In this document: positions 9,360 to 18,213 of the stretch, in pieces | Layout of the letters: each line of letters starts with the position of its first letter | Position numbering within the stretch: position 1 is the first letter of the stretch | Made by a program: the position numbers and the translations under genes | Source: Geodermatophilus amargosae | GTDB taxonomy: Bacteria; Actinomycetota; Actinomycetes; Mycobacteriales; Geodermatophilaceae | DNA: 64,000 bases | NCBI RefSeq assembly: GCF_900116515.1 | Contig: NZ_FPBA01000005.1 | Coordinates: 1 to 64,000, forward strand | Reading direction: 5' to 3' | The notes under the pieces: model-generated | Databases searched by the model: none | What the model saw: the letters and a program-made list of their open reading frames with translations, nothing else | Told to the model about the DNA's origin: nothing

Positions 9360-10541
9360 ATGGCCGACCGGCCCACCGTCACGTCGGACTTCTACGAGTT
9401 CGAGGCCCTCCTGGACGAGCAGGACCGCGCCACCCTGCACCGCGTCCGCACGTTCATGGACGAGCAGGTCGAGCCGATCATCAACGAGTGGTGGACGCGG
9501 GCGCAGTTCCCCCGCCAGCTCATCCCCGGCCTGGCCGAGCTGGGCATCGCCGGCGCGCAGTATTCCGGGCACGGCTCCCCCGGCCGCTCGTCCCTGTTCG
9601 ACGGCATGGTCTCGATGGAGCTCGGCCGCGGCGACCCGTCGGTGGCCACCTTCATGGGCGTCCACGGCGGCCTGGCCATGGGCACGATGCACCTGTGCGC
9701 CTCCGAGGAGCAGAAGGAGCGCTGGCTGCCGGCGATGAGCCGGATGGAGCTCATCGGCGCGTTCGGGCTGACCGAGCCCGAGCACGGCTCCGACGTCGCC
9801 CGGGGGCTGCAGACGACGGCCCGCCGCGACGGCGACGAGTGGGTCCTCGACGGCCAGAAGAAGTGGATCGGCAACGGCAGCTTCGCCGACCTGGTGGTCA
9901 TCTGGGCGCGCGACGTAGAGACCGACCGGGTGCTCGGGTTCGTCGTCGAGACGCCGACACCCGGCTTCAGCGCCGTCGACCTCGAGGACAAGATCGCGCT
10001 GCGTGCGGTGCAGAACGCGCAGATCACCCTCGACGGCGTCCGCGTGCCGGAGGAGAACCGGCTGCAGAACGCCAACAGCTTCCGCGACACCGCCAACGTC
10101 CTGCGGGCGACGCGGGTGAGCGTCGCGTGGTCGGCGGTCGGGTGCTCGCGCGGCGCGTACGAGCACGCGCTGCGCTACGCCACGCAGCGCGAGCAGTTCG
10201 GCCGGCCCATCGCCTCCTTCCAGCTGGTGCAGGACCTGCTGTTCCGGATGCTCGGCAACATCACCGCGTCGGCCGCCCTGTGCGCCCGCGCCTCCCAGCT
10301 GCAGGACTGCGGCATGCTGCGCGACGAGCACGCCTCGATGGCCAAGGGCTACTCGACGATGCGCATGCGCGAGACCGTCGGCTGGGCCCGCGAGCTGATG
10401 GGCGGCAACGGGATCCTGCTGGAGAACCACGTGGGACGGTTCGTGGCCGACGCCGAGGCCATCTACTCCTACGAGGGGACCCGCGAGGTCAACAGCCTCA
10501 TCGTCGGCCGCGCGATCACCGGCACCAGCGCCATCGTCTGA
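9360..10541 (+). CDS. acyl-CoA dehydrogenase, glutaryl-CoA dehydrogenase-like
   Basis: 393 residues, the usual length of the family, from ATG 9360 behind GAGGAGG. Characteristic segments are FGLTEPEHGSDVARGLQT (FAD/substrate loop), LDGQKKWIGNGSFADLVVIWAR, REQFGRPIASFQLVQ, ELMGGNGILLENHVGRFVAD and the catalytic base in YSYEGTREVNSLIVGRAITG. This closing motif is the one found in glutaryl-CoA dehydrogenases. It catalyses FAD-dependent acyl-CoA dehydrogenation in the cytoplasm, possibly with decarboxylation. The usual electron-transfer partners are not in the window. A nested hairpin terminator follows. Confidence 0.9.
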   Translation: MADRPTVTSDFYEFEALLDEQDRATLHRVRTFMDEQVEPIINEWWTRAQFPRQLIPGLAELGIAGAQYSGHGSPGRSSLFDGMVSMELGRGDPSVATFMGVHGGLAMGTMHLCASEEQKERWLPAMSRMELIGAFGLTEPEHGSDVARGLQTTARRDGDEWVLDGQKKWIGNGSFADLVVIWARDVETDRVLGFVVETPTPGFSAVDLEDKIALRAVQNAQITLDGVRVPEENRLQNANSFRDTANVLRATRVSVAWSAVGCSRGAYEHALRYATQREQFGRPIASFQLVQDLLFRMLGNITASAALCARASQLQDCGMLRDEHASMAKGYSTMRMRETVGWARELMGGNGILLENHVGRFVADAEAIYSYEGTREVNSLIVGRAITGTSAIV

Positions 10542-10546
10542 ACGGC

Positions 10547-10595
10547 CCTCCTGCAGGGCCCCGCCGCGAGCCTGCGAGCGGTGGGGAGCAGGAGG
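10547..10595. terminator. nested hairpin terminator
   Basis: Outer arms cctcctgc (10547-10554) and gcaggagg (10588-10595) enclose a second stem ccccgccgc / gcggtgggg with one G-U pair. It lies between two convergent genes ending at 10541 and 10600. Confidence 0.65.
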
Positions 10596-10599
10596 TCCC

Positions 10600-11499
10600 T
10601 CACCGGCCGTCCCACCACCGTGCGGCGGCCTCCTCCGGCGTGCGTCCGTCCACCGCGACGGAGCGGTTGAGCCCGATCAGGTCGATCGTCGTCAGCTGGG
10701 CGCTGACCGCGTCCAGCGCGGTGCGCAGCCGCTGACCGCCGTCGGTGGCCACCGCGGTCCGCACCAGCGGCACCACGTTCTCCCGCGGCTGCAGCGACCG
10801 GTCGTCGCGCAGCAGGTACAGCGAGGCGTCGGTCAACCGGGCGTCGGTCGTCTCCAGCATGCCGACGTCGACCTGCCCGGTGAGCAGCGCCTCCACGGTC
10901 GCCGACCGGGACGGCATGCTGCGGACCTCGGCGAACTGCACGCCGTACACCTCGCGCAGCCCGGGCAGGCAGAACCGCCGCTCGGTGCACTCGGGCGGGC
11001 CGCCGAACACGAGCTGCGGCGCGAGCTCGGCGAGCTGGCTGAGGGTCGTCATGCCGTGCCGCACGGCGAGGTCGGTGAGCACGACGAACCCGTTCTGGTC
11101 CTCGGCCTCGGCGGCGGCCAGGACGGTGAGCCCCCGCGGCGCGAGGGCGGCCGCGAGCCCGTCCCGCAGGACGGCCGGGTCGTGGGACGTCGACCCGGCT
11201 CCTGGCTGCAGGAACTCCGAGGCGGTGCCCAGGTAGTCGACGACGACGTCGACGACGCCCTGCTCGAGCGCCGGGAACACCACCTCGCGGGTGCCGATGC
11301 CGTGCTGCACCGCGACCTCGAACCCGGCCCGGCGCAGCCCCTCGGCGTAGACCTCGGCGAGCGTCTGGTTCTCGGCGAAGTCGTAGGAGGCGATCCGGAC
11401 GACGCCCTCGCGCGGCGGGCCGGCGTCCGCGGCGGGGCTGCCGCACCCGCAGAGCAGGGCGGCCAGGAGTAGCAGGGCGGCAACCGGTCGACGACGCAT
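10600..11499 (-). CDS. OpuAC/ProX-type ABC transporter substrate-binding lipoprotein (orphan)
   Basis: 299 residues starting MRRRPVAALLLL, with a lipoprotein signal ending in LLCGC, so it is anchored outside the membrane. The mature part has the glycine-betaine/choline-type binding fold: VVRIASYDFAENQTLAEVYAEGLRRAGFEV, then ALEQGVVDVVVDYLGTASEFL and GQVDVGMLETTDARL, and a C-terminal helix TIDLIGLNRSVAVDGRTPEEAAARWW. This class delivers quaternary ammonium compounds to an ABC importer. No permease or ATPase gene lies next to it, so it either serves a transporter encoded elsewhere or acts as a receptor. Confidence 0.85.
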   Translation of the reverse strand: MRRRPVAALLLLAALLCGCGSPAADAGPPREGVVRIASYDFAENQTLAEVYAEGLRRAGFEVAVQHGIGTREVVFPALEQGVVDVVVDYLGTASEFLQPGAGSTSHDPAVLRDGLAAALAPRGLTVLAAAEAEDQNGFVVLTDLAVRHGMTTLSQLAELAPQLVFGGPPECTERRFCLPGLREVYGVQFAEVRSMPSRSATVEALLTGQVDVGMLETTDARLTDASLYLLRDDRSLQPRENVVPLVRTAVATDGGQRLRTALDAVSAQLTTIDLIGLNRSVAVDGRTPEEAAARWWDGR

Positions 11500-11623
11500 C
11501 GCGGGCCCTCGCAGGAGGAGGCGGCGCCCCCGCAGGTGACGTGCGGGAGCACGGCAGACGCTAGCCCCGACAGGGACCAAGGTCGATGGTCCCGCGGCCT
11601 CCGCCGGAGCAGCATGAGCCGGC

Positions 11624-13354
11624 ATGGCGGCCACGACGCGGGCCCCGACGACGCCTGCACCGTCGACGGCGGCGCAGCAACTCGCGAGGGGTCAGGCCCG
11701 GCGCCCGGACCCCCCGCCGATCCAGCGCGTCCGCCGCCGGCGCCGCCCCTCGGGTGAGCCGCCGCCGCTGCCGCGCCACCTCAACGCCTCGGGGAAGTGG
11801 TGGCTGGCGCTCAGCGGCGTCGTCCTGGTCAGCGTGCTCGTCGTCGTGGCGACGCGCAGCGTGGCGTTCGTCGACCTGGTGGACACGCGGGTCCTCCAGG
11901 GGATCGCCGGGATCCGCTCGCCGGGCCTGACGCAGGTGGCCGAGGTGGCCGGGGTGCTCGGGACCAGCCGGGCCATCCACGTGCTGTGGCTGCTCAACAT
12001 CGCCGTCCTCGCCGTCTTCCGGCGGTGGCGGCACCTGCTCATCTGGGTGGTCGTCGGGATCCTGGTGGTCAACGTCGCTGCGACGGCCGCGGCCACGCTG
12101 CAGCGGCCGCGGCCCTACGAGGTCGAGGTGCTCGGCCCCTGGCTGGGTTACTCGATGCCCTCCCTGCCGATGACCGTGCTGGCCACGTTCCTGGTCAGCA
12201 GCCTGTACTCGCTGGTCCCCGCCGGCCGCCGCCGGAACACCGCGAAGTGGCTGGTCGGCGCTCTGCTGCTGGTCACCGCCGCGTCCCGGCTGTACCTGGC
12301 CCAGGACCACCCCACCGACGTCGTCGCCGGGATCGTCCTCGGGGTCGCCGCGCCGCTGGCCGCCTTCCGGATGCTGACGCCCAACGAGGTGTACCCGGTC
12401 CGCTACCGGCGGGGCAGCCCCGCCCACCTCGACGTCACCGGGGCGCGCGGCGAGGCGATCACCCGGGCGCTGCAGGACCAGCTCGGCGTCGTGGCCACCG
12501 CGGTGACGCCGTTCGGCCTGGCCGGCTCGGGCGGCTCGACCCCGCTGAGGATCACCGTCAAGGCGGAGGGGGACGAGGAGAGCTGCATCTTCGGCAAGCT
12601 CTACGCCGCCACGCACCTGCGCTCCGACCGCTGGTTCAAGCTCGGCCGCACGCTGCTCTACGGCCGGCTCGAGGACGAGAAGCCCTACCACTCCGTCCGC
12701 CGGCTGGTGCAGTACGAGGACTACGTCCTGCGGCTGCTGTCGGACTCCGGGCTCCCGGTGCCGCACCCGCTCGGGATCGTGGAGATCACGCCGGAGCGCG
12801 AGTACCTGCTGGTCACCGAGTTCATGCAGGGCGCCCGGGAGATCGGCGAGGCCGACATCGACGAGGCGGTGATCGACCAGGGCCTCGCCGTGGTGCGGCG
12901 CATGTGGGAGATCGGGATGGCCCACCGCGACATCAAGCCGGCCAACCTGCTGGTGCGCGACGGCACGCTGTTCCTCATCGACTCCGCGTTCGCCGAGATC
13001 CGTCCCAGTCCGTGGCGGCAGGCCGTGGACCTGGCCAACATGATGCTGGTCCTCGCGCTGCGCACCGACGCGCCGACGGTCTACGCCCGCGCGCGCCTGC
13101 AGTTCTCCGACGAGGAGATCGCCGAGGCCTTCGCCGCCACCCGCGGCCTGACGATGCCCTCCCAGCTGCGCCGCATGCTCAGGGCACAGGGCAAGGACCT
13201 GCACGCGGCCTTCCTCGACCTGCTGCCCTACCGGCTGCCGCCGGTGCGCATCCAGCGCTGGACCTGGCGCCGGGTCGGGCTCAGCCTCGTCACCCTCGTC
13301 GCTCTCCTCGTCACCGTGGGCGTCGTCATCAACCTGTTGGGCTCCCCGCTGTGA
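11624..13354 (+). CDS. membrane protein: degenerate PAP2 domain fused to RIO-like kinase domain
   Basis: 576 residues. Residues 1-55 are Pro/Arg-rich. About 58-255 form a PAP2-type six-helix domain, but its active site looks dead: no lysine before RPRPY, PSLPM instead of PSGH, and SRLYLAQDHPTD in which an aspartate occupies the catalytic-histidine position. About 265-530 form a protein-kinase-like domain of RIO type with ITVKAEGDEE, the catalytic loop AHRDIKPANLL (H434, D436) and the metal-binding LIDSAFAE (D453). A final membrane helix closes the protein. It is the first gene of five with overlapping ends. In related actinobacteria I recall similar kinase domains fused to LPG-synthase-type flippases, which here is a separate downstream gene. 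A regulatory or lipid-kinase role is inference. Confidence 0.8.
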   Translation: MAATTRAPTTPAPSTAAQQLARGQARRPDPPPIQRVRRRRRPSGEPPPLPRHLNASGKWWLALSGVVLVSVLVVVATRSVAFVDLVDTRVLQGIAGIRSPGLTQVAEVAGVLGTSRAIHVLWLLNIAVLAVFRRWRHLLIWVVVGILVVNVAATAAATLQRPRPYEVEVLGPWLGYSMPSLPMTVLATFLVSSLYSLVPAGRRRNTAKWLVGALLLVTAASRLYLAQDHPTDVVAGIVLGVAAPLAAFRMLTPNEVYPVRYRRGSPAHLDVTGARGEAITRALQDQLGVVATAVTPFGLAGSGGSTPLRITVKAEGDEESCIFGKLYAATHLRSDRWFKLGRTLLYGRLEDEKPYHSVRRLVQYEDYVLRLLSDSGLPVPHPLGIVEITPEREYLLVTEFMQGAREIGEADIDEAVIDQGLAVVRRMWEIGMAHRDIKPANLLVRDGTLFLIDSAFAEIRPSPWRQAVDLANMMLVLALRTDAPTVYARARLQFSDEEIAEAFAATRGLTMPSQLRRMLRAQGKDLHAAFLDLLPYRLPPVRIQRWTWRRVGLSLVTLVALLVTVGVVINLLGSPL

Positions 13355-13953
13355 CGCGGCCGGTGGTGCCCACCCTCCTGGCGACCGCCCTGCTGGTGGC
13401 CGGCTGCACGAGCGAGGGCACGAGCGTCAGCACCGAGGTGCCGGCCTGCGCGGCCGGGGACGGCGCCACCGCGGCGAATGGCGTCGTCCTCATGGCGCAG
13501 TCGGTACCGACGGCGTCCTGGCTGCCCTGCGTGGAGAACGTCCCGGTCGGCTGGACCTTCGCCGGCCTCGACGCCCGCTCCGGCTCGGCCCGGTTCTGGC
13601 TGGACTCCGACCGGGACGGCATGCGCGCCATCGAGGTGCGGCTGACCGGTGGGTGCGACACCCGCGGCGCCACCGAGATCCCGAGCGAGCTCGACGACCT
13701 GCGCCGGTTCGAGCGGGTGACCCAGGTGAGCCCGCAGTACCTCGGCCGCCGGTACTACGTCTTCGACGGCGGCTGCCTGACCGTCGTCTTCACGCTCTCC
13801 GGGGACAACCGCGGGGAGCCGCTGGCACTGGCCACGCAGAGCCTCGGCGTCGTGAGCCGGGAAGACCTGGCCACCCAGGTGCACGACGCGAGCGGCGGGC
13901 GGCTGTTCCTCGACCCACCCGCCCGGACCGAGGGCGAGGGGGACCCGCCATGA
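13351..13953 (+). CDS. putative lipoprotein, unknown function
   Basis: 200 residues from a GTG overlapping the previous stop as GTGA. A signal peptide with lipobox LLVAGC (Cys near residue 18) predicts membrane anchoring on the outer face. The mature domain has paired cysteines (CAAGDG, PCVENVPVGW, GGCDTRG, DGGCLTVVF), suggesting two disulfides, and beta-rich segments such as ARFWLDSDRDGMRAIEVRL. No recognised family. Its position inside the PAP2/kinase/flippase operon implies work on the same envelope lipid or as a sensor for it. Confidence 0.75.
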   Translation: MTRPVVPTLLATALLVAGCTSEGTSVSTEVPACAAGDGATAANGVVLMAQSVPTASWLPCVENVPVGWTFAGLDARSGSARFWLDSDRDGMRAIEVRLTGGCDTRGATEIPSELDDLRRFERVTQVSPQYLGRRYYVFDGGCLTVVFTLSGDNRGEPLALATQSLGVVSREDLATQVHDASGGRLFLDPPARTEGEGDPP

Positions 13954-15053
13954 CCGCCGTCGCGCCCCAGGCACCGCCCGCCCGCCCGCCGAGGAACAAG
14001 CCCCTCTGGCGCCGGCTGCTGGCGCCGGTGCTCTCCCTGGCACTGCTGGCCGCCGTCTTCTTCTGGTTCCTGCCGCAGTTCACCAGCCTGTCCGACGTCT
14101 GGTCCGCGGTGCGGGGCATGTCCTGGGCGGAGCTGGGCCTGCTGGCCGCCGCCACGGTGTGGAACCTCGCCACCTACCAGTTCGTGATGGTCGTGACCAT
14201 GCCGGGGCTGCGGCTGCGGGAGGCGACGGTCTCGACGCTGACCACCACCGCGGTGTCCAACACCGTCCTCGGCGGTGCGGCGATCTCCCTCGGGCTGACC
14301 TACGGCATGAACTCCTCGTGGGGCTTCTCCCGCTCCCGGACATCGGTCTCCCTGCTGCTGTCGGGGCTCTGGAACAACTTCGCCAAGCTGGCGCTCCCCG
14401 TCCTCGCGCTGTCGCTGCTGGCCCTGTCCTCCACGCCGAGCACCGGCCGGCTGGTGGCCGGGCTGGCCGGGGTGGGCGGGCTGGTCGCCGCCGTGGTCCT
14501 GCTGGGCCTGCTGCTGCGCAGCCGGGAGAGCGCAGCCCGGATCGGCACGGGCGCGGGCCGCGTGGCCTCGGCCGTGCTGCGGCCGTTCGGCCGGCCGCCC
14601 GTGCACGGCTGGGACCAGGCGACGACGAAGTTCCGCGACCGGACGGCGCTGCTGCTGCGCGCGCGGTGGCACTGGCTGACGCTGGCGACCCTGGTCAGCC
14701 AGGTCTCGCTGTTCCTCGTCCTGCTGATCGCGCTGCGCGCGGTGGGCGTGACCTCCGGCCAGGTCAGCGCGCTCGAGGCGCTGGCGGTCTTCGCCTTCGC
14801 CCGGCTGCTCACCGCCATCCCGTTCACCCCCGGCGGCCTGGGCGTCATCGAGCTGGCCCTGATCACCGGCCTGGCCGCGGCCGGCGGCGACCGGCCGCTC
14901 GTGGCGGCGGCGGTCCTCGTCTTCCGCGGGCTCACCTACGTGCTGCCCATCCCGCTGGGCGTCGGCACGTACCTGTTCTGGCGGCACAACCGCTCGTGGC
15001 GGCGGGAGCCGAACACGGCACCCCGGACGGACCTGGTGCCGGAGACGGCGTGA
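13950..15053 (+). CDS. YbhN / lysylphosphatidylglycerol synthase-type transmembrane (flippase-like) protein
   Basis: 367 residues from ATG 13950, overlapping the preceding stop as ATGA. About eight hydrophobic helices. Family marks include the N-terminal helix VLSLALLAAVFFWFLPQF, the segment NTVLGGAAISLGLTYGM, and the C-terminal signature RLLTAIPFTPGGLGVIELAL, which is the conserved core of the UPF0104/LPG_synthase_TM family. Members move lipid intermediates across the membrane; the aminoacyl-transferase domain of MprF is absent. It sits between the kinase-PAP2 fusion and two PAP2 phosphatases, as expected for a lipid-carrier flippase. Confidence 0.88.
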   Translation: MTAVAPQAPPARPPRNKPLWRRLLAPVLSLALLAAVFFWFLPQFTSLSDVWSAVRGMSWAELGLLAAATVWNLATYQFVMVVTMPGLRLREATVSTLTTTAVSNTVLGGAAISLGLTYGMNSSWGFSRSRTSVSLLLSGLWNNFAKLALPVLALSLLALSSTPSTGRLVAGLAGVGGLVAAVVLLGLLLRSRESAARIGTGAGRVASAVLRPFGRPPVHGWDQATTKFRDRTALLLRARWHWLTLATLVSQVSLFLVLLIALRAVGVTSGQVSALEALAVFAFARLLTAIPFTPGGLGVIELALITGLAAAGGDRPLVAAAVLVFRGLTYVLPIPLGVGTYLFWRHNRSWRREPNTAPRTDLVPETA

Positions 15054-15673
15054 GGGGGCCGGCGGTCACCCGGCCCCACGGGGCCACGCGGCAGGCCCGG
15101 GACGCCGTCCTGGTGGCCGGGGGCGCGCTCGTCCTGGTGCTCGCCGCGCTGCCGGTCGAGCGGACCTCGGTGCCCGGGGCCGAGGCGGCCGTCTTCCGGG
15201 CGGTCAACGGCGTCGACGTCGTCCCGTTCCTCCTCGTCTGGCCGGCCATGCAGCTCGGGAACGTCCTGGTCGTCCCCGCCAGCGCGCTGGTGGCCGCCGC
15301 GTTCCGTCGCTGGCGGCTGGCGGCGGGGCTGCTGCTGGCCGGCGCCGGCACCTACGTCGCCGCCAAGGTGGTCAAGGACCTCGTGGTGCGTGGCCGGCCC
15401 GACGGGCTGCTCGCCGACGTCGTCGTCCGCGGGGCCGCCGCCCAGGGCCGCGGCTTCCTCTCCGGGCACGCCGCCGTCGTCGTCACCCTGCTGACGGTCG
15501 CCTGGCCGTGGCTGGGGCGCCGGGGCCGGATCGCCGGGGTCGTGCTGGCGGCGCTCGTGTGCCTGGCCCGCGTGTGGACCGCGGCGCACCTGCCCCTGGA
15601 CGTCGTCGGCGGCGTGGGACTGGGGCTGCTGGTGGGCGGGCTGGTCCGGCTGGTCGTCGGGCGACCGCGCTGA
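15050..15673 (+). CDS. PAP2-family membrane phosphatase
   Basis: 207 residues from GTG 15050, overlapping the upstream stop (GTGA). Five to six helices. The three PAP2 motifs are mostly present: KDLVVRGRP (K-x6-RP), FLSGH (serine-glycine-histidine, with L for P) and ARVWTAAHLPLD (R-x5-H-x3-D, with A for S). It should dephosphorylate a lipid phosphate such as phosphatidate or undecaprenyl pyrophosphate at the outer membrane face. It ends in TGATG shared with the next PAP2 gene. Confidence 0.85.
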   Translation: MRGPAVTRPHGATRQARDAVLVAGGALVLVLAALPVERTSVPGAEAAVFRAVNGVDVVPFLLVWPAMQLGNVLVVPASALVAAAFRRWRLAAGLLLAGAGTYVAAKVVKDLVVRGRPDGLLADVVVRGAAAQGRGFLSGHAAVVVTLLTVAWPWLGRRGRIAGVVLAALVCLARVWTAAHLPLDVVGGVGLGLLVGGLVRLVVGRPR

Positions 15674-16368
15674 TGCTGGTCGACACCCGCCGGGGGCTGC
15701 GGGTCAGCGGCGTCCTGCTGGCCGGTGCGGTCGCCGTCGGGGTGCTGGTGGCGCTGCCCGCCACCCGCCCGGCGGTGCAGGTGGTGGACGACGCGGTGTG
15801 GCGCTGGGCCGGCGGCGCGGAGAACGGGCCGGCCACCGTGGTCGCGGTCGGGATGTCCTGGCTGGGCGGCGTGTGGGTCAACTGGCCGCTGCGCGTCCTG
15901 GCGGTCCTCCTGCTGGCCTGGCGCCGGCACTGGTCGCGGCTGGCCGCCTTCACCCTGGCGGTGGTCACCAGCGAGGCCGCGATCGGGCCGGTCAAGGCCG
16001 CCTACGACCGGCCGCGTCCGCTCAGCGCCCTGATCGAGACGTCGGCGGCCTCCTTCCCCTCCGGCCACGCCATCGCCGGCGCCGTGACCGCGGTCGGGCT
16101 GGTGCTGGTGCTGGCCCCGCCGGGCCGGGCCCGCTGGCGCTGGGAGGTGTGGGCGGTGGTCTTCGCGACCGTCATGGCGCTGTCCCGGGTCTACCTGCGC
16201 GCGCACTGGCTCTCCGACACGGTCGCGGGGGCGCTGCTGGGCGCCGGGCTCGCCCTGGGCTGGCCGGCCGTGGTGCTGGCCCTGCGCGACCGGCGCGGCC
16301 CTCCACCCGCCGACCCCCGGGACGGGGACGGGCGGGACGACGCAACTTCCCCGGCGACGTCCCCGTAG
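15673..16368 (+). CDS. PAP2-family membrane phosphatase
   Basis: 231 residues from ATG 15673, one base overlapping the previous stop. All canonical PAP2 residues are present: KAAYDRPRP, FPSGHAIAG and SRVYLRAHWLSD. About six helices and a polar C-terminal tail rich in Asp/Gly/Arg. It is a lipid-phosphate or polyprenyl-pyrophosphate phosphatase. With the preceding gene this makes two active PAP2 enzymes next to an inactive PAP2 domain in one operon, suggesting separate substrates or a regulatory role for the dead copy. Confidence 0.88.
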   Translation: MLVDTRRGLRVSGVLLAGAVAVGVLVALPATRPAVQVVDDAVWRWAGGAENGPATVVAVGMSWLGGVWVNWPLRVLAVLLLAWRRHWSRLAAFTLAVVTSEAAIGPVKAAYDRPRPLSALIETSAASFPSGHAIAGAVTAVGLVLVLAPPGRARWRWEVWAVVFATVMALSRVYLRAHWLSDTVAGALLGAGLALGWPAVVLALRDRRGPPPADPRDGDGRDDATSPATSP

Positions 16369-16452
16369 GCGGCACCTCCTCCTGCCGGACACGGGGACCT
16401 GTGCTTGAGTGAAGCCGGTCACAGGGGCCGAACCAGCTGTCAGGAGTCCGGC

Positions 16453-18213
16453 ATGACCACCACCGCAGAACGACCGGCGCACGACACCGCGCGTCCGCGC
16501 CCCCGCCCGGCCGCGGCCGGGGACGGCACCGCCGAGGAGCAGGCCGGCGAGGCCGTCATGGGCCTGGACATGGTGCTCGTCGACGCCGCCCGCGGGCCGC
16601 TGCGCCGCATGGTCCCGCCGGTGCGCACGCTCGCCGCGCTCGGCACCTCCCTGGCCCGGCACCCCGACGCGGTCGGGGGGCGGCTCAAGGAGCTGGCCGA
16701 GGACGTCGGGCGGATCGCCGTCGGCCGCTCGGACATCGCGCCGTCGCCGAAGGACCGGCGCTTCGCCGACCCGGCCTGGAGCGGCAACCCGCTGCTCAAG
16801 CGCACGATGCAGGCGCACATCGCCGCCGCCCGGGCCGCCGTCGGCCTGGTCGACGACGCCGACCTCGACTGGCAGGACGACGAGCGGATCCGCTTCGCGC
16901 TGACCAACCTCGTCGACGCGCTGGCGCCCAGCAACGTCCCGTTCCTCAACCCGCTGGCGCTCAAGGCGGTCATCGACACCGGCGGCCGCAACGCCGTCTC
17001 GGGTCTGCGCCGGCTGGTGTCGGACGTGCTGTCCCCGCCGCGGGTGCCCTCGATGGTCGAGCCCGACGCCTTCACCGTGGGCGAGGACCTCGCGGTCACC
17101 CCGGGCGCCGTCGTCCTGCGCACCGACGTGTTCGAGCTGATCCAGTACCGGCCGACGACGGAGACGGTGCGCAGCGTCCCGCTGGTGGTGGTGCCGCCGA
17201 CGATCAACAAGTTCTACATCACCGACCTCGCGCCCGGGCGCAGCATCGTGGAGCACTACGTGGCCGCCGGCCAGCAGGTGTTCATGATCAGCTGGCGCAA
17301 CCCCGACGAGCGGCACGCCGACTGGGGCCTGGACACCTACGGCCAGGCGGTCCTCGACGCGATGGAGGCCGCCGAGCGGATCACCGGCAGCGAGCGGGTG
17401 GCACTTCAGGGCTTCTGCTCCGGCGGGATCATCACCGCCATGGTGCTGGCCCACCTCGCCGGCACCGGCGGGCTCGGCCAGGTGGCCGCCGCGAGCTTCG
17501 CCGTCACGGTGCTCGACTGGGCGCGGGCCGGCACGGTGTCGGCGCTCATGGACCGCGAGGCGGTGCAGGAGGCCACGGAGAAGTCCCGGAAGAAGGGCTA
17601 CCTCGACGGCGCGATGCTCGCCGAGGTCTTCGCCTGGCTGCGGCCCAACGACCTGGTCTGGAACTACTGGGTCAACAACTACCTGCAGGGCAAGCCGCCG
17701 GCCGCCTTCGACATCCTCTTCTGGAACGCCGACACGACCCGCATGACCGCGGGCCTGCACCGGGACTTCATCGAGGTGGCGATCGGCAACTCCCTCACCG
17801 AGCCGGGCGGGGCGACGATGCTCGGGACGCCGGTGGACCTCTCCGCCGTCGACGTCGACGCCTACGTCACCGCGGGCATCGCCGACCACATCTGCCCGTG
17901 GCAGGCCTGCTACCGCACCACCCGGATGCTCGGCGGGGACACCCGCTTCGTGCTCTCCACCAACGGCCACATCGCCTCGCTGGTCAACCCGCCGGGCAAC
18001 CCGAAGTCGACCTTCCACGTCGCGCCCGAGACGCCGGAGGACCCCGAGAAGTGGCTGGCGTCGGCGCACAAGGAGAAGGGCTCCTGGTGGCCGGACTTCA
18101 TGGAGTGGCTGGGCGAGCGCGCGGGCGAGGAGGTGCCGGCACCGCAGACTCTGGGCAGCGCGGAGCTGCCGGTCCTGGGCGACGCACCGGGCACGTATGT
18201 CTTCGACAAGTGA
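16453..18213 (+). CDS. phaC: class I-type poly(3-hydroxyalkanoate) synthase
   Basis: 586 residues from ATG 16453 behind CAGGAG. After a polar N-terminal region and an all-helical segment comes an alpha/beta hydrolase core. The lipase-like box is GFCSGG with catalytic Cys322; Asp478 lies in AGIADHICPW and His506 in STNGHIASLV, the usual Cys-Asp-His triad. Other PhaC marks are VVVPPTINKFYITDLAPGRS and WRNPDERHADWGLDTYG. It polymerises (R)-3-hydroxyacyl-CoA into storage granules. It overlaps the depolymerase gene downstream, so the two are co-transcribed. Confidence 0.95.
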   Translation: MTTTAERPAHDTARPRPRPAAAGDGTAEEQAGEAVMGLDMVLVDAARGPLRRMVPPVRTLAALGTSLARHPDAVGGRLKELAEDVGRIAVGRSDIAPSPKDRRFADPAWSGNPLLKRTMQAHIAAARAAVGLVDDADLDWQDDERIRFALTNLVDALAPSNVPFLNPLALKAVIDTGGRNAVSGLRRLVSDVLSPPRVPSMVEPDAFTVGEDLAVTPGAVVLRTDVFELIQYRPTTETVRSVPLVVVPPTINKFYITDLAPGRSIVEHYVAAGQQVFMISWRNPDERHADWGLDTYGQAVLDAMEAAERITGSERVALQGFCSGGIITAMVLAHLAGTGGLGQVAAASFAVTVLDWARAGTVSALMDREAVQEATEKSRKKGYLDGAMLAEVFAWLRPNDLVWNYWVNNYLQGKPPAAFDILFWNADTTRMTAGLHRDFIEVAIGNSLTEPGGATMLGTPVDLSAVDVDAYVTAGIADHICPWQACYRTTRMLGGDTRFVLSTNGHIASLVNPPGNPKSTFHVAPETPEDPEKWLASAHKEKGSWWPDFMEWLGERAGEEVPAPQTLGSAELPVLGDAPGTYVFDK

